Origin: Jejuia sp049889775
GTDB lineage: Bacteria; Bacteroidota; Bacteroidia; Flavobacteriales; Flavobacteriaceae
Direction of reading: 5' to 3'
Length of the DNA stretch: 64,000 bases
Assembly (NCBI GenBank): GCA_049889775.1
Contig: JBMHCT010000011.1
Span: 186,001-250,000 of the forward strand
The first letter of the stretch is position 1. The number at the start of each line of letters is the position of its first letter. The position numbers and the translations under genes are program-made. Shown here piece after piece: positions 53,443 through 63,005 of this stretch. Below the pieces are notes generated by a model. It saw only the letters and a list, made by a program, of their open reading frames with translations, did no database searches and was not told the DNA's origin.

Positions 53443-55638
53443 TTGAAACACCTATTTTTCATCATATTATTCTCCTTTACCACTTGCAATGTTTTTAGTC
53501 AAGAAGAGATTTCAACAAGGTTTATTGAAAGTGGAAGTTTAAGGCAAGACCCTATCTCTAATTCTAAAGTTTTAGCTCAGTTTAAAAGCAATCAAAAATG
53601 CAAGGTTTTAGAATATTCAGGACAAAATTTTTATCAAATTCAATATGACGACATCATTGGTTATGTTGGAGATCAATTTCTTGATATTACCGAGGATATG
53701 ATGGATTTGTTCTATGATTATGAGGAGCGCGAAATGCAAAAGCTAATACAAGAGGAGGAAAATAGAAAAAGAAAAATCCAAAACATAATAGATCAAAAGC
53801 AACAAAAAATAAATGATTCTATCGCTAAAGTTGAAGCTGAAGCACAACGATTAAAAGAAATACAAGAGGCAGAAGAACAAAAACGTTTAGAGTCCATTGC
53901 TTTAAAGCGTAAACAAGACTCTATTGCTAAGGTAGAAGCTAAAGCGCAAAGATTAAAGGAGTTGCAAGAGGAAGAGGAACGAAAGCGTCTAGCTGTTATT
54001 GCTTTAAAAAGTAAACAAGATTCTATTGCTAAGGTAGAAGCTAAAGCGCAAAGATTAAAGGAGTTGCAAGAGGAAGAGGAACGAAAGCGTCTAGCTGCTA
54101 TTGCTTTAAAAAGTAAACAAGATTCTATTGCTAAGGTAGAAGCTAAAGCGCAAAGATTAAAAGATTTACAAGAGGAAGAGGAACGAAAACGTCTAGCGGC
54201 AATTGCTTTGAAACGCAGACAAGATTCTATTGTTCAAGCAGAAGCAGAAGCGAAAAGATTAAAAGAGTTACAAGAGAAAGAGGAACGAAAGCGTCTAGCA
54301 GCTATTGCTTTGAAACGCAAACAAGATTCTATAGCAGAGGTAGAAGCTGAAGTTAAAAGATTAAAGGCGTTGCAAGAGGAAGAGGAACGAAAACGTTTAC
54401 AGACCATTGCTTTAAAACGTAAACAAGATTCTATTGCTAAAGTAGTAGCAGAAGCGCAAAGATTAAAAGCGCTGCAAGAGGAAGAAGAACGAAAACGTTT
54501 AGCGGCCATTGCTTTAAGAAGTAAGCAGGATTCTATTGCTAAGGCTAAAGCCATGGCGCAAACGCTAGATGTTTCTCAAAACACTGAAGAAGAGGAGCAA
54601 AAGGGAATGATATCTAAAGTTGATCGAAACCCTAAAAGTTCAATGACTATTCAAGAAGCCAATACAAAATTACTGCATCTGCAAAATGAAGAGGCAAACT
54701 TAAAAGTTATGGCTTTAAGTGCTCAGGATAAGCAAGATTCTATTACCTCAATTGTATGGTCCTTGAATAATGTATTACAGAATAAAAAAGATGAAGAAAG
54801 TAAAAGGGTAAACGCTTATAAACTTAAGAAAAAAGAAGATTCTATTGCTAATAAGAAGGCAGAGGAAGCTGGGTTTTTTGTGGTTAGAAAAGATGAAAAT
54901 CGCAAAAGGCTCGATGCACTCAATACAAAACAGCGTCAAGAGTACATATCAAGTACTACAGATTTAGAAAAAAGATTGGAATTTCTAAGCAGACAAAAAA
55001 GGCGTTTAAGATATGAAGGCATGCAAGCAGAGCGTAAACAAGACTCCATTTTAGTATCTATCGAGCAATTGGAAGCTTTTTTGAGTACTCAAAAAGCACA
55101 TAATGGCAATAACAAATTAAACCCTGTGTCTACTCAAAATGAAAGTAACTTAAATAGTAATAAGATTAAAAAGCCTACTTCAAGTAATACTCAATTAAAC
55201 GTTACAAACAATACCAATTATGATGATAAATGTAGCTACAAAGTTGATAAGTTTGATAGGTATTACAATATCAGAACTGTTCATACAGAGTCTTATCGTA
55301 TTGCGGAAGGTTTAACGGCGGAATTATATAAAAAAGGTAATCAGTCTGAAGTATTTTTTAGTTTTAACCAGGATGTAGGATGTGCAATTAATAATACAGA
55401 AACAAAATCAACCGTTACGGTTATATTAGAAAATAATAAAAAGATTATTTTTTATCACAATACATCAAAGGAATGTAGCCCATTTTTACTAAAGAGTAAT
55501 TTATCACAGAGCGAAATTTCTAACCTTCAGCAATCTCCTGTAAAATCCGTAACAATTGTAGGGGATAAGAATATGGCTGAAATTTTTGATATTTCGTATC
55601 CTAAATTCTTTATCGATAGATTGAAATGTATAGAATAG
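53443..55638 (+). CDS. SH3-domain, repeat-rich coiled-coil protein
   Basis: I choose TTG 53443, which follows the esterase stop by 23 bp and starts a signal peptide (MKHLFFIILFSFTTCNVFSQ); the ATG at 53380 overlaps the esterase and lacks one. The protein has about 731 residues. An SH3b-like domain (residues about 24-75: LRQDPISNSKVLAQFK...YQIQYDDIIGYVGDQF) is followed by a highly charged coiled-coil with tandem 34-residue repeats, then a second coiled-coil, a low-complexity linker and a C-terminal cysteine-containing beta domain (CSYKVDKFDRYYNIR...FFIDRLKCIE). It looks like a surface or cell-envelope protein. I cannot assign a function. Confidence 0.75.
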   Translation: MKHLFFIILFSFTTCNVFSQEEISTRFIESGSLRQDPISNSKVLAQFKSNQKCKVLEYSGQNFYQIQYDDIIGYVGDQFLDITEDMMDLFYDYEEREMQKLIQEEENRKRKIQNIIDQKQQKINDSIAKVEAEAQRLKEIQEAEEQKRLESIALKRKQDSIAKVEAKAQRLKELQEEEERKRLAVIALKSKQDSIAKVEAKAQRLKELQEEEERKRLAAIALKSKQDSIAKVEAKAQRLKDLQEEEERKRLAAIALKRRQDSIVQAEAEAKRLKELQEKEERKRLAAIALKRKQDSIAEVEAEVKRLKALQEEEERKRLQTIALKRKQDSIAKVVAEAQRLKALQEEEERKRLAAIALRSKQDSIAKAKAMAQTLDVSQNTEEEEQKGMISKVDRNPKSSMTIQEANTKLLHLQNEEANLKVMALSAQDKQDSITSIVWSLNNVLQNKKDEESKRVNAYKLKKKEDSIANKKAEEAGFFVVRKDENRKRLDALNTKQRQEYISSTTDLEKRLEFLSRQKRRLRYEGMQAERKQDSILVSIEQLEAFLSTQKAHNGNNKLNPVSTQNESNLNSNKIKKPTSSNTQLNVTNNTNYDDKCSYKVDKFDRYYNIRTVHTESYRIAEGLTAELYKKGNQSEVFFSFNQDVGCAINNTETKSTVTVILENNKKIIFYHNTSKECSPFLLKSNLSQSEISNLQQSPVKSVTIVGDKNMAEIFDISYPKFFIDRLKCIE
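53812..54559 (+). repeat. Tandem 102-bp coding repeat (34-residue unit), seven units plus a partial
   Basis: Units begin near 53812, 53914, 54016, 54118, 54220, 54322 and 54424, each exactly 102 bp, with a partial unit from 54526. The repeated protein core is QDSIAKVEAKAQRLKELQ followed by EEEERKRLAAIALKSK. The first unit is the most diverged and units 2-4 are nearly identical in DNA, suggesting recent expansion. The copy number may vary between strains. Confidence 0.88.
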
Positions 55639-55646
55639 CTAAAAAA

Positions 55647-55680
55647 AATCAACCTCAACATTTAAATGTTGAAGTTGATT
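55647..55680. terminator. Bidirectional terminator between converging genes
   Basis: AATCAACCTCAACATT pairs with AATGTTGAAGTTGATT around a short loop, with an A-run before and a T-run shortly after. It separates the coiled-coil gene and the VPS10/BNR gene. Confidence 0.8.
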
Positions 55681-55701
55681 GAGTTTTTGAAAACTATTTT
55701 T

Positions 55702-58700
55702 TTAATCCAGAATTACTGGAACTCCTGATGCTTCCAATGCAGCTTCTAATTTGTTTACTTCACTTATAAAAGTTGAAATATTAGGAGCTACTCTGCTAAA
55801 AAGAGTTTTAGCCATTTCCAAACTTTTTATATGTGTCTTCGTAGGTCCGTAAGTTGTGCTAAAGCCTCTTTGAGCAACGGATAACCTTGAAGAAATAGAT
55901 TGCACATCCTTTTCTCTAATTTCCTTTTTAGACGCATTACCATTAAGGGATACTTTTAACTTGTTCATTATGGTAAATAAATCATTCACAGTTTTATCAA
56001 TAGCACCAGGTTGTGTCTGAGCATATACTAATGCTTTTTTATAAGCTTCTAGTTTTTTACTTGACTTATTAAATTCATTCAACGTTTTTTCAAATGTTAC
56101 TTTAAAATTTTTGAGGTCTTCAACATAATTATTTAATTGATTTGCTACTGGATTATCCAAAACATTCTCTCTAATGCGAACAACTTCAAAAGTTTGAGGA
56201 GCGGATAGTTCTTCTAGTTCTCCGTTTATTTTTGAAAACATTGAAACAGAATAAGTGCCTTCGTCTGCGAATAAATTATAGTAATAATCAGTTGGTTTGT
56301 CAGATATTCTATTAATATTTAATGAGGTGCGGTTGGGTATTTTTAAATTCCAAGCAACCCTATTGAATCCTTTTTTATAAGGTACGTTAATTCTTGTGAT
56401 GAAGTTTCCAGTTTCATCTTTCACAACTAAAATGATGGATGCGCCGTCTTCATTTTTTTCTTCATCTAAAGCAGACCATCCTGGGAACGGAATATCTTTA
56501 TTCTCTTTCTTTAATTGTTTTTCATATTTCTGACGTTTCGCTTTTTTACTTTGAAATCCTTCAGGTATATAGTATGTAAATACAGCCCCATATTCAGGGT
56601 TTTTTGCGGTAAAATAGGATGCTCCTTGACTAGAAGTACCGCTGCTTACAGGTTTGTATTGTAAAGCTTTTCTAGGTTTGAACAATGTTGTTTTTGAAAA
56701 AGAATCTTCACTTAGATTTCTTAAAGGACTATAGTCGTCCAAAATATAAAAACCTCTTCCAAAGGAAGCTGCTACTAAATCATTTTCTCTTTTTTGAATT
56801 GCCAAGTCTCTAAATGAAATAGTCGGTAGGCCTTGGGAGAATTTTGTCCATTTACCTCCCTGATCAAGGGAAACATAAATGCCATACTCGGTGGCCAGAA
56901 ACATTAAGTTTGGATCTACATGATCTTGAACTATACGCCAAACTAAAGTGTTTTTTGGTAAGCCATTTGTAATTGATGTCCAAGTTTTTCCTCCGTTTGT
57001 GGTCTTCAATAAGTAAGGTTTGTAATCTCCAAACTTATGATTGTCTAGTGCTACATAGGCAATATTTACATCATGTAGGTCAGCTTTAATATCATTAACA
57101 AAAGCTGTGGAAGGCACGTTTGGCAAGCTTCCAACCATTAATTTTGTCCAAGAACTCCCGCCATTTGTAGTATATTGAATAATACCATCATCTGTTCCCG
57201 CATACAATACATTTTCATCTATGGGAGATTCTGCTAAGGAGGTTATCGTATTATAGGTGGACATAGCATACACATCCCAAGCGGCATCCCAACTTTGCTG
57301 TTTACCCATAATTGGTAAAGTAAGACGCTCTTCATTTTTGGTTAAATCTTTTGAGATTGGTGTCCAACTATCACCTCTATCATCAGATCTCCAAACACGT
57401 TGTGTTCCAAAATATAAACGTTTAGGGTCGTGGCTACTTACTAAAATTGGAGAGTCCCAATTATTACGTTCATAAGGTTCATCAATACCTTCTTGGGGTC
57501 TAATAAACGTAGCTTCTCCAGTAGTTCTGTCTATTCTGTTTAAATAGCCCTGTTGTGATTGAGCATACATTATATTTGGATTCCCAGGTTCTGTTGCTGG
57601 TTGGTGCCCGTCGCCACCTAACACAACAAACCAATCTGCATTTGTAATACCATTTGTTTTGAAAGTTCTTGAAGGCCCTCCTTGTGAGTTGTTGTCCTGA
57701 GTACCCCCATAAACGTAGTAGAAGGGTTCCGCATCATCAACCGCTACTTTGTAAAATTGCGTAAGTGGTAAATTATTAACATACCTCCAGGTTTTTGAAT
57801 TATCAAAAGATTCATAAATACCGCCATCAGTACCGATCAACATATAGTTAGGATCGTCATGTTTAAATGTTAAAGAATGATTGTCAGAGTGTTTGTCTTT
57901 TTCATTCATGGTGTAGAATGTCTTCCCGCCATCTTCTGAAACCTGCACGCGAACGTCCATTAAATACAGTTTATCAAAAACATGAGGCGATGCCACAAGT
58001 TCTTGATAATAGTGAGGTCCTGTTCCACCAGAAACTGTATTTGACATTTTTGTCCAACTTCCTCCTTGATTATCAGATCTGTAAATAGCACCTTTACGTC
58101 GTTGCAGTTCTATAGCGGCATAAACAACGTCTGGATTTAGGGGAGAAATGGCTAAACCAATTTTTCCCATGTCACCTTTAGGCAATCCGGTGGTGAGCTT
58201 ATCCCACGTTTCACCACCATCTGTACTTTTATGAAGTGCTGTTCCTGGGCCTCCACCCATATAGGCAGCAACATTTCTATGACGCTGCCATGTGGCTGCG
58301 TAAAGTATATTTTCATTTCTTGGATCCATTACAATATCTGTAACACCTGTCCATTCATTATCACTCAAAACTAATTTCCAAGTATCACCACCATCTGTAG
58401 ATTTATACAAACCGCGTTCGCCTCCTGAGCTCCAAAGTGGACCCTGAGAAGCTACCCAAATCTCGTCGGAGTTTTTGGGGTTTACTATAATTTTTGAAAT
58501 ATGTTCAGATTTTTTCAAACCTTTGTCTTTCCAAGTTTTTCCTTCGTCGTAGCTTACATATATACCATGACCAATGCCAATATGTCTTCCTCCAACGTTT
58601 TCACCAGTACCTAGCCATAAAACATTAGGATTATTAGGGTCGAGCGTTAAACATCCAGTGGAATAGAAGGGTTGTTTGTCTGTAAGTGGCGTCCAAGTTG

Positions 58701-58962
58701 TTCCAGCATTTTCAGTTTTCCATACACCACCAGAGCCAACGGCAACGTACCATACATTTTGGTTATCAGGATGAATTACTATATCCGCTATTCTTCCAGA
58801 CATAAATGCAGGACCGATACTTCTAAATTTTAATCCTGATAGTGTAGAGTTCTTTTTTGTCTCTGTTTTCTTTTGCGCATTAAGGTTTACATAAAAGAGA
58901 AAACAAAAAAAGATTAGGGTGATTGTGGTTTTTAAGTTAGTCATATTACAGTTTTTCATCAA
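55702..58962 (-). CDS. Secreted VPS10/BNR-type beta-propeller protein
   Basis: The 1086-residue protein has a signal peptide and many BNR/Asp-box motifs (YKSTDGGDTWKLV, HKSTDGGETWDKL, WRSDDRGDSWTPI), indicating two seven- to ten-bladed propellers of the sortilin/VPS10 type, then a long C-terminal domain with a helical end. Flavobacteria and other marine bacteria encode many of these. They may bind or cleave glycans or act as secreted-protein receptors, but no function has been demonstrated that I can name. No T9SS tail is evident. It is flanked by convincing terminators, so it is a single-gene unit. Confidence 0.8.
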   Translation of the reverse strand: MMKNCNMTNLKTTITLIFFCFLFYVNLNAQKKTETKKNSTLSGLKFRSIGPAFMSGRIADIVIHPDNQNVWYVAVGSGGVWKTENAGTTWTPLTDKQPFYSTGCLTLDPNNPNVLWLGTGENVGGRHIGIGHGIYVSYDEGKTWKDKGLKKSEHISKIIVNPKNSDEIWVASQGPLWSSGGERGLYKSTDGGDTWKLVLSDNEWTGVTDIVMDPRNENILYAATWQRHRNVAAYMGGGPGTALHKSTDGGETWDKLTTGLPKGDMGKIGLAISPLNPDVVYAAIELQRRKGAIYRSDNQGGSWTKMSNTVSGGTGPHYYQELVASPHVFDKLYLMDVRVQVSEDGGKTFYTMNEKDKHSDNHSLTFKHDDPNYMLIGTDGGIYESFDNSKTWRYVNNLPLTQFYKVAVDDAEPFYYVYGGTQDNNSQGGPSRTFKTNGITNADWFVVLGGDGHQPATEPGNPNIMYAQSQQGYLNRIDRTTGEATFIRPQEGIDEPYERNNWDSPILVSSHDPKRLYFGTQRVWRSDDRGDSWTPISKDLTKNEERLTLPIMGKQQSWDAAWDVYAMSTYNTITSLAESPIDENVLYAGTDDGIIQYTTNGGSSWTKLMVGSLPNVPSTAFVNDIKADLHDVNIAYVALDNHKFGDYKPYLLKTTNGGKTWTSITNGLPKNTLVWRIVQDHVDPNLMFLATEYGIYVSLDQGGKWTKFSQGLPTISFRDLAIQKRENDLVAASFGRGFYILDDYSPLRNLSEDSFSKTTLFKPRKALQYKPVSSGTSSQGASYFTAKNPEYGAVFTYYIPEGFQSKKAKRQKYEKQLKKENKDIPFPGWSALDEEKNEDGASIILVVKDETGNFITRINVPYKKGFNRVAWNLKIPNRTSLNINRISDKPTDYYYNLFADEGTYSVSMFSKINGELEELSAPQTFEVVRIRENVLDNPVANQLNNYVEDLKNFKVTFEKTLNEFNKSSKKLEAYKKALVYAQTQPGAIDKTVNDLFTIMNKLKVSLNGNASKKEIREKDVQSISSRLSVAQRGFSTTYGPTKTHIKSLEMAKTLFSRVAPNISTFISEVNKLEAALEASGVPVILD

Positions 58963-59099
58963 ATTTAAATATTGAATTACTGAAATGTCAATATTTTAAT
59001 AAAACAATAACATTTGAAATATGAATTTAGGAATAATACAATAATATGTCAGTTTTTTGTGTTAACTGTATTTAAAAACCATTGTTTAAATGAAGTTCA

Positions 59100-59135
59100 T
59101 AAAAAAAAGCCTTAGAAGTATTTTGTCTTCTAAGG
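59100..59135 (-). terminator. Rho-independent terminator of the CBM/T9SS gene
   Basis: GCCTTAGAAG (59108-59117) pairs with CTTCTAAGGC (59126-59135) over an eight-base loop. On the minus strand it is followed by a T-run of about seven. Confidence 0.9.
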
Positions 59136-59162
59136 CTTAAATATAAATTATGTTAAAATTTT

Positions 59163-60716
59163 CTACTGCTTAATTAGTTTAAAAACGTTGGAAGCGTTAT
59201 CACCCTTTGCTTTTAAAAAGTATAGACCGTTAGCTATTTCTAAATTAAGTTCAAGATTAGAAATGCCTTTCACGAAATGAGAACTTATTGTTTTGCCTTG
59301 AATATCAACAATATCAATAGTTGAATAATCATGGGCAGGATTAAGTTCAATATTTAGTCTATCAGAAAAAGGATTTGGGTATGCTGTAATTTTATTATTT
59401 AAATCCTCGAAATCTTCTGTGGAAAGTTGAAAATTAGAATCTACTTGAACATTATCTTGTTGTATAACTTGAATATTACCGTTCCAAGGTGTACCGTTCA
59501 CCCTAATCATCGCTCTCCAATAATAGTTATTTCCGTTTCCTGGAAGAGAATTTAGGTTGAGTACAAAATCTCTAGTATGTGTTCCCGCAGGAAGGTTGTT
59601 CACTCTAATTGCTCCTACGTTCCAACTGTTTCTTCTAAATTGAAGCAAAATATCTCTGTTTTTAGAGGATGTATATCTTATTCTAACCGTATTACTGGTT
59701 TGATAAACAGGGTCTGGAAAATCAATAAACTCAATCGTATTAAGAGATTTATCAACAGTAACCGAGAAACTGCTTAGCGACTCTCTAATAGTTGTATCTC
59801 CAGCGGCATTCATTAAAGATGTCTTAATTAAAAAAGATTTTCCCCAAAGTAAAGGGGCGTTTAAGTCAAGTGTTAAACTAGTTTGATCGGTACCCGCAGC
59901 AACTTGAGTGGTAGTACTTTTTATTACTGTACCATTAGTCTCTGTAAGTTCTACCTTTATCATTCTAGCTTCAATGGTTTCGTAAGCAATAGTCAGGGGT
60001 ATTTCTGTAGCACTATCGTCAAACGTTGTGAAAGGGTTGGCAATGGATACTTCTTCTCCAGTAGGATTTTCATCTTCACCACCGCAAGTATTAGTTTCGG
60101 CAATTAGCGCTATTGCTGCCGCAAGGTCGTCGTTGGCAATGTCTTTATTTAAAATAATGCGGTCAACTTGAAAACCGTGAGATCGACCACTCATATTCAT
60201 AGTGTAATTTCCAGCTGATGGAAATACAACGGTTACCTGATACGATGTGTGACTAATATCTGCCGCCCCGTTTAAGGTGAAGTTACCATCAGTATCGCTG
60301 CGTCCTACAAATTTTATAAAACTCGTCATTGTACCGTTAGCTCTACCTATATCATCAGAGAAATATATCCAAGCGTCATTACCCAAGTCGCCACCAGCTT
60401 CCTCGGCGGGTTGTCTCATAGTCCACTTTAGACTATAGGTACCAGGGTTATTAATTTTGAAGGTATAGGAGATATTATTTGCAGAATTTACATTTTGATA
60501 AGAATTTGGTCCATCATAATACAAGTATTTCCCTCCAGAGGCTTTTTCGGCATCATCACCTATTTTCCAAGCACCATTTAAACTGAAACGTTCTGCCTCA
60601 AACACCAAAAGTCCATCAACTTCCTCAGGATCACAATCCGTACTCGTTTGCGCAATCGTTTTACAAGTAGTTAAAATTAAAATAGCACAAGCTATTTTTA
60701 GTAATTGTCTTTTCAT
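59163..60716 (-). CDS. T9SS-secreted carbohydrate-binding-module protein
   Basis: The 517-residue protein has a signal peptide (MKRQLLKIACAILILTTCKTIAQ), an N-terminal CBM6/35- or malectin-like module (VFEAERFSLNGAWKIGDD ... GNYTMNMSGRSHGFQVDRIIL, about 30-195), one or two Ig-like domains (220-420) and a C-terminal type IX sorting domain (ITAYPNPFSDRLNIELNPAHD...GLYFLKAKG). No catalytic motif is visible. It is probably a surface adhesin that binds algal carbohydrate. Relation to the galactan locus is only by proximity. Confidence 0.78.
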   Translation of the reverse strand: MKRQLLKIACAILILTTCKTIAQTSTDCDPEEVDGLLVFEAERFSLNGAWKIGDDAEKASGGKYLYYDGPNSYQNVNSANNISYTFKINNPGTYSLKWTMRQPAEEAGGDLGNDAWIYFSDDIGRANGTMTSFIKFVGRSDTDGNFTLNGAADISHTSYQVTVVFPSAGNYTMNMSGRSHGFQVDRIILNKDIANDDLAAAIALIAETNTCGGEDENPTGEEVSIANPFTTFDDSATEIPLTIAYETIEARMIKVELTETNGTVIKSTTTQVAAGTDQTSLTLDLNAPLLWGKSFLIKTSLMNAAGDTTIRESLSSFSVTVDKSLNTIEFIDFPDPVYQTSNTVRIRYTSSKNRDILLQFRRNSWNVGAIRVNNLPAGTHTRDFVLNLNSLPGNGNNYYWRAMIRVNGTPWNGNIQVIQQDNVQVDSNFQLSTEDFEDLNNKITAYPNPFSDRLNIELNPAHDYSTIDIVDIQGKTISSHFVKGISNLELNLEIANGLYFLKAKGDNASNVFKLIKQ

Positions 60717-61046
60717 AATTTTTTTAGTTTTAGTTAATTGATAAATTTATAAGGCGTTTAACATAATTGTTGCGCACAAATTTTTTTTCAACGGTCTACG
60801 AAATTACAAATACACTTGTTTTCTCGGTTTAGAAATTACTTTACAATAACTATACTAATTGCTGTTTTTCCTTTAAATAAAGAGTTTGTGTTGTCCGTGA
60901 TTTCCTTTCGTCTGTATATTTTGCCGTTAATAGAAATGTCTTAAAAGCGACATTTTAGTTTATACAATTCTTAGGTAAAGGTCAATAATTAATCCTTTTT
61001 AGGTTCTACTAAGAAATTATTTAAATAATATAAACAAGAAAGAAAA
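60717..61046. other. AT-rich intergenic region between tmRNA and the CBM/T9SS gene
   Basis: About 330 bp including the promoter of the 60716 gene. I see no ORF, no operator-like palindrome and no recognisable RNA. It is notable as the segment directly beyond the 3' end of ssrA, where integrative elements commonly insert. Confidence 0.4.
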
Positions 61047-61086
61047 TAAAACCTCAAAAAATTGAAAAACAATAAGTTGAGGTTTT
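61047..61086 (-). terminator. Terminator of tmRNA
   Basis: On the minus strand AAAACCTCAA and TTGAGGTTTT form a stem beyond the 3' end of tmRNA, followed by T-rich sequence (ATTTTCTTT). It is positioned 7 bp after the tmRNA end. Confidence 0.8.
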
Positions 61087-61092
61087 AAAAAG

Positions 61093-61483
61093 TGGAGTCG
61101 GAGAGAATCGAACTCTCGTCCAAACAAGTAACCAAAGGGCTTTCTACACGTTTAGTCTATTCTTGGGTTTTAGATTATAAGCTGGTTAAAGACAACCCAC
61201 TTACAACTTAGCTTCTAAATCTCGAAGACGCATCAAAGCGCTACGCCATCTTAGTTAATATTTACGATGCCTCTAAAAAGAACGCCATTAACCAAGGCTT
61301 TCTGGAGACATTTAGCTTGTACACCTTGTGTACCTAGGCTAATCCTACTATAATTCAGATTATGCAGCTAAAGCGTAGTTATTCTCGCCGTTTAAAATTT
61401 GGTCTAGCCTTTTACGTGTTTCAATGCCATTACACGACGTGCTTACCGTTCAATTAATCTCGCTGTCAAAACCAGTCGACCCC
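61093..61483 (-). ncRNA. ssrA: Transfer-messenger RNA (tmRNA)
   Basis: Read on the minus strand, the 5' end is GGGGTCGACTGGTTTTGACA and the 3' end is GTTCGATTCTCTCCGACTCC A, which form the tRNA-Ala-like acceptor (seven-pair stem) and T-arm. The tag-encoding frame reads GENNYALAA then stop, at 61389-61360. The 3' CCA is not encoded. Length about 391 nt is normal for one-piece tmRNA. It rescues stalled ribosomes and tags nascent peptides for degradation. Several loops (pseudoknots) are expected but were not traced base by base. Confidence 0.95.
61360..61389 (-). other. tmRNA peptide-tag reading frame (GENNYALAA)
   Basis: GGC GAG AAT AAC TAC GCT TTA GCT GCA TAA on the minus strand. The resume codon is GGC and the frame ends in the usual ALAA degron; ribosomes add an Ala from tmRNA first. 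Confidence 0.92.
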
Positions 61484-61493
61484 AGTATTAATT

Positions 61494-61541
61494 GTCACTT
61501 CGAGTGATTTTCATTTTTATTGAAAATCGTATCGAGAAGTT
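61494..61541. repeat. Flavobacterial intergenic repeat: imperfect inverted repeat
   Basis: ACTTCGAGTGATTTTCA and TGAAAATCGTATCGAGAAGT are partial inverted repeats around TTTTTAT. The TCGAG / GAAAATCGTA words are those of a dispersed repeat I know from Flavobacteriaceae. It abuts the 5' side of tmRNA. Confidence 0.55.
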
Positions 61542-61640
61542 GGGCGTTACCCATTTTTGCTTTTAATGGCAAAAATGCGTCAGGCTTTCGGCAGTCGCTC
61601 TCTGCGAGGAGCTTCAACAAATGCCTCAATCCCTAACGCG
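61542..61640. repeat. Flavobacterial GGGCGTTACCC-type repeat
   Basis: GGGCGTTACCC, then AAAAATGCGTCAGGCTTTCG, then GCAGTCGCTCTCTGCGAG and CCTCAATCCCTAACGC form a G+C-richer block that stands out from its AT-rich surroundings. The layout resembles a recurrent flavobacterial repeat with many genome copies. It precedes the gene at 61784. Confidence 0.5.
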
Positions 61641-61783
61641 GATGGCAAATTTACCAAAATCTTTGCTAATCATGCCAAATCCAACTAATTTAGAACAAAA
61701 ATTATTCCAATCGTTTCAATTGGCAGTTTAAGGTCTCAGCAGACGATTAAACGCATCAACAATTAAACACATCAACAATAAAT

Positions 61784-62992
61784 ATGAAGTTTGCCATTAT
61801 AAGAGAACGCAAAAACCCACCAGATCGTCGCGTGGTATTTTCACCAACCAAATTAGTCGAGGCTAAAGAAAAATTCCCTGAAGCTGAGTTTAAAGTGGAG
61901 TCGTCAGATATTCGTGTGTTTCCAGATGAAGCATATTCAGGAAAAGGTTTTGAAGTTACCAAAGATGTGTCAGATTGCGATGTGATGATTGGCGTAAAAG
62001 AAGTGCCCATTGAAGCTTTAATTCCAAATAAGAAATACTTTTTCTTTTCTCATACTATAAAAAAGCAACCTTATAACAGAACCTTATTACAGGCAATACT
62101 TGAGAAAAATATCGAATTGTATGACCATGAGACTATTGTAAACGACAAAGGATTTCGATTAATTGGATTTGGAAGATATGCCGGAATTGTTGGAGCATAC
62201 AACGGATTTAGAGCATGGGGCTTAAAATACTATACTTGGAATTTACCAAAGGCAGGCCCACTACCAAATCAAGCAGCTTTAATTGAAGAGTTGCATAAAA
62301 TTAGTCTTCCAAATATCAAAATATTATTGACGGGTAGTGGAAAGGTAGCCAAAGGTGCTCAAGAAATGTTAGATGCGATGCACATTAAATCGGTTTCTAC
62401 TGAAGATTATTTAAATAAATATTTTGATGAACCTGTGTATTGTAAAATTGATGTCTTGGATTACAACAAACGCCTCGACGGAACAGAAGTTAACGATGTG
62501 TTTGATTTTTTCAATCACCCAGAAAAATACGAATCTAGCTTTATGCGATTTGCCAAAGTAACGGACTACTACATTGCAGGACATTTTTATGGTGACGGCG
62601 CACCGTATTTATATACCAGAAATGATGTAAAATCTGGTGATTTTAATATCAAGGTAGTAGCTGACATCAGTTGTGATGTTGATGGACCAGTGGCAACGAC
62701 CCTTAGAGCATCAACCATTGCAGATCCTATTTATGGCTACGACCCAGAAACAGAATCTGAAATAGATTTTAAAGATGATAGGGCAATTACAGTTATGGCA
62801 GTCGATAACCTCCCATGCGAACTGCCTCAAGATGCCAGCGAAGGCTTTGGTGAAATGTTTCTAGAACATGTTATTCCAGCATTTTTTGATAATGATAGAA
62901 ACAGCATTCTAGAACGCGCAAAAATTACGAAAAACGGAAAGTTAACAGTATCTTTTAGTTACTTACAAGCCTATGTGGATGGTTTAGAATAA
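61784..62992 (+). CDS. Saccharopine dehydrogenase (NAD+, L-lysine-forming)/alanine-dehydrogenase-family protein
   Basis: The 402-residue protein starts MKFAIIRERKNPPDRRVVFSP and has the N-terminal catalytic region and the central Rossmann segment ILLTGSGKVAKGAQEML. The layout matches the lysine-forming saccharopine dehydrogenase / alanine-dehydrogenase-like family of Bacteroidota. It might make or break saccharopine in lysine metabolism. It is a housekeeping-type gene outside the galactan locus. I did not find the matching lysine-pathway genes in the window, so the exact reaction is uncertain. Confidence 0.75.
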   Translation: MKFAIIRERKNPPDRRVVFSPTKLVEAKEKFPEAEFKVESSDIRVFPDEAYSGKGFEVTKDVSDCDVMIGVKEVPIEALIPNKKYFFFSHTIKKQPYNRTLLQAILEKNIELYDHETIVNDKGFRLIGFGRYAGIVGAYNGFRAWGLKYYTWNLPKAGPLPNQAALIEELHKISLPNIKILLTGSGKVAKGAQEMLDAMHIKSVSTEDYLNKYFDEPVYCKIDVLDYNKRLDGTEVNDVFDFFNHPEKYESSFMRFAKVTDYYIAGHFYGDGAPYLYTRNDVKSGDFNIKVVADISCDVDGPVATTLRASTIADPIYGYDPETESEIDFKDDRAITVMAVDNLPCELPQDASEGFGEMFLEHVIPAFFDNDRNSILERAKITKNGKLTVSFSYLQAYVDGLE

Positions 62993-63005
62993 AACCCTTA
63001 AACTT

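Noticed and set aside
54234..54554. A minus-strand ORF across the repeats
   Set aside because: It is antisense to the repeat-rich gene and mirrors its periodicity; no independent start or protein features are seen.
53812..54559. CRISPR array or mobile repeat
   Set aside because: The repeats are contiguous 102-bp units with no spacers, in frame with a coiled-coil protein.
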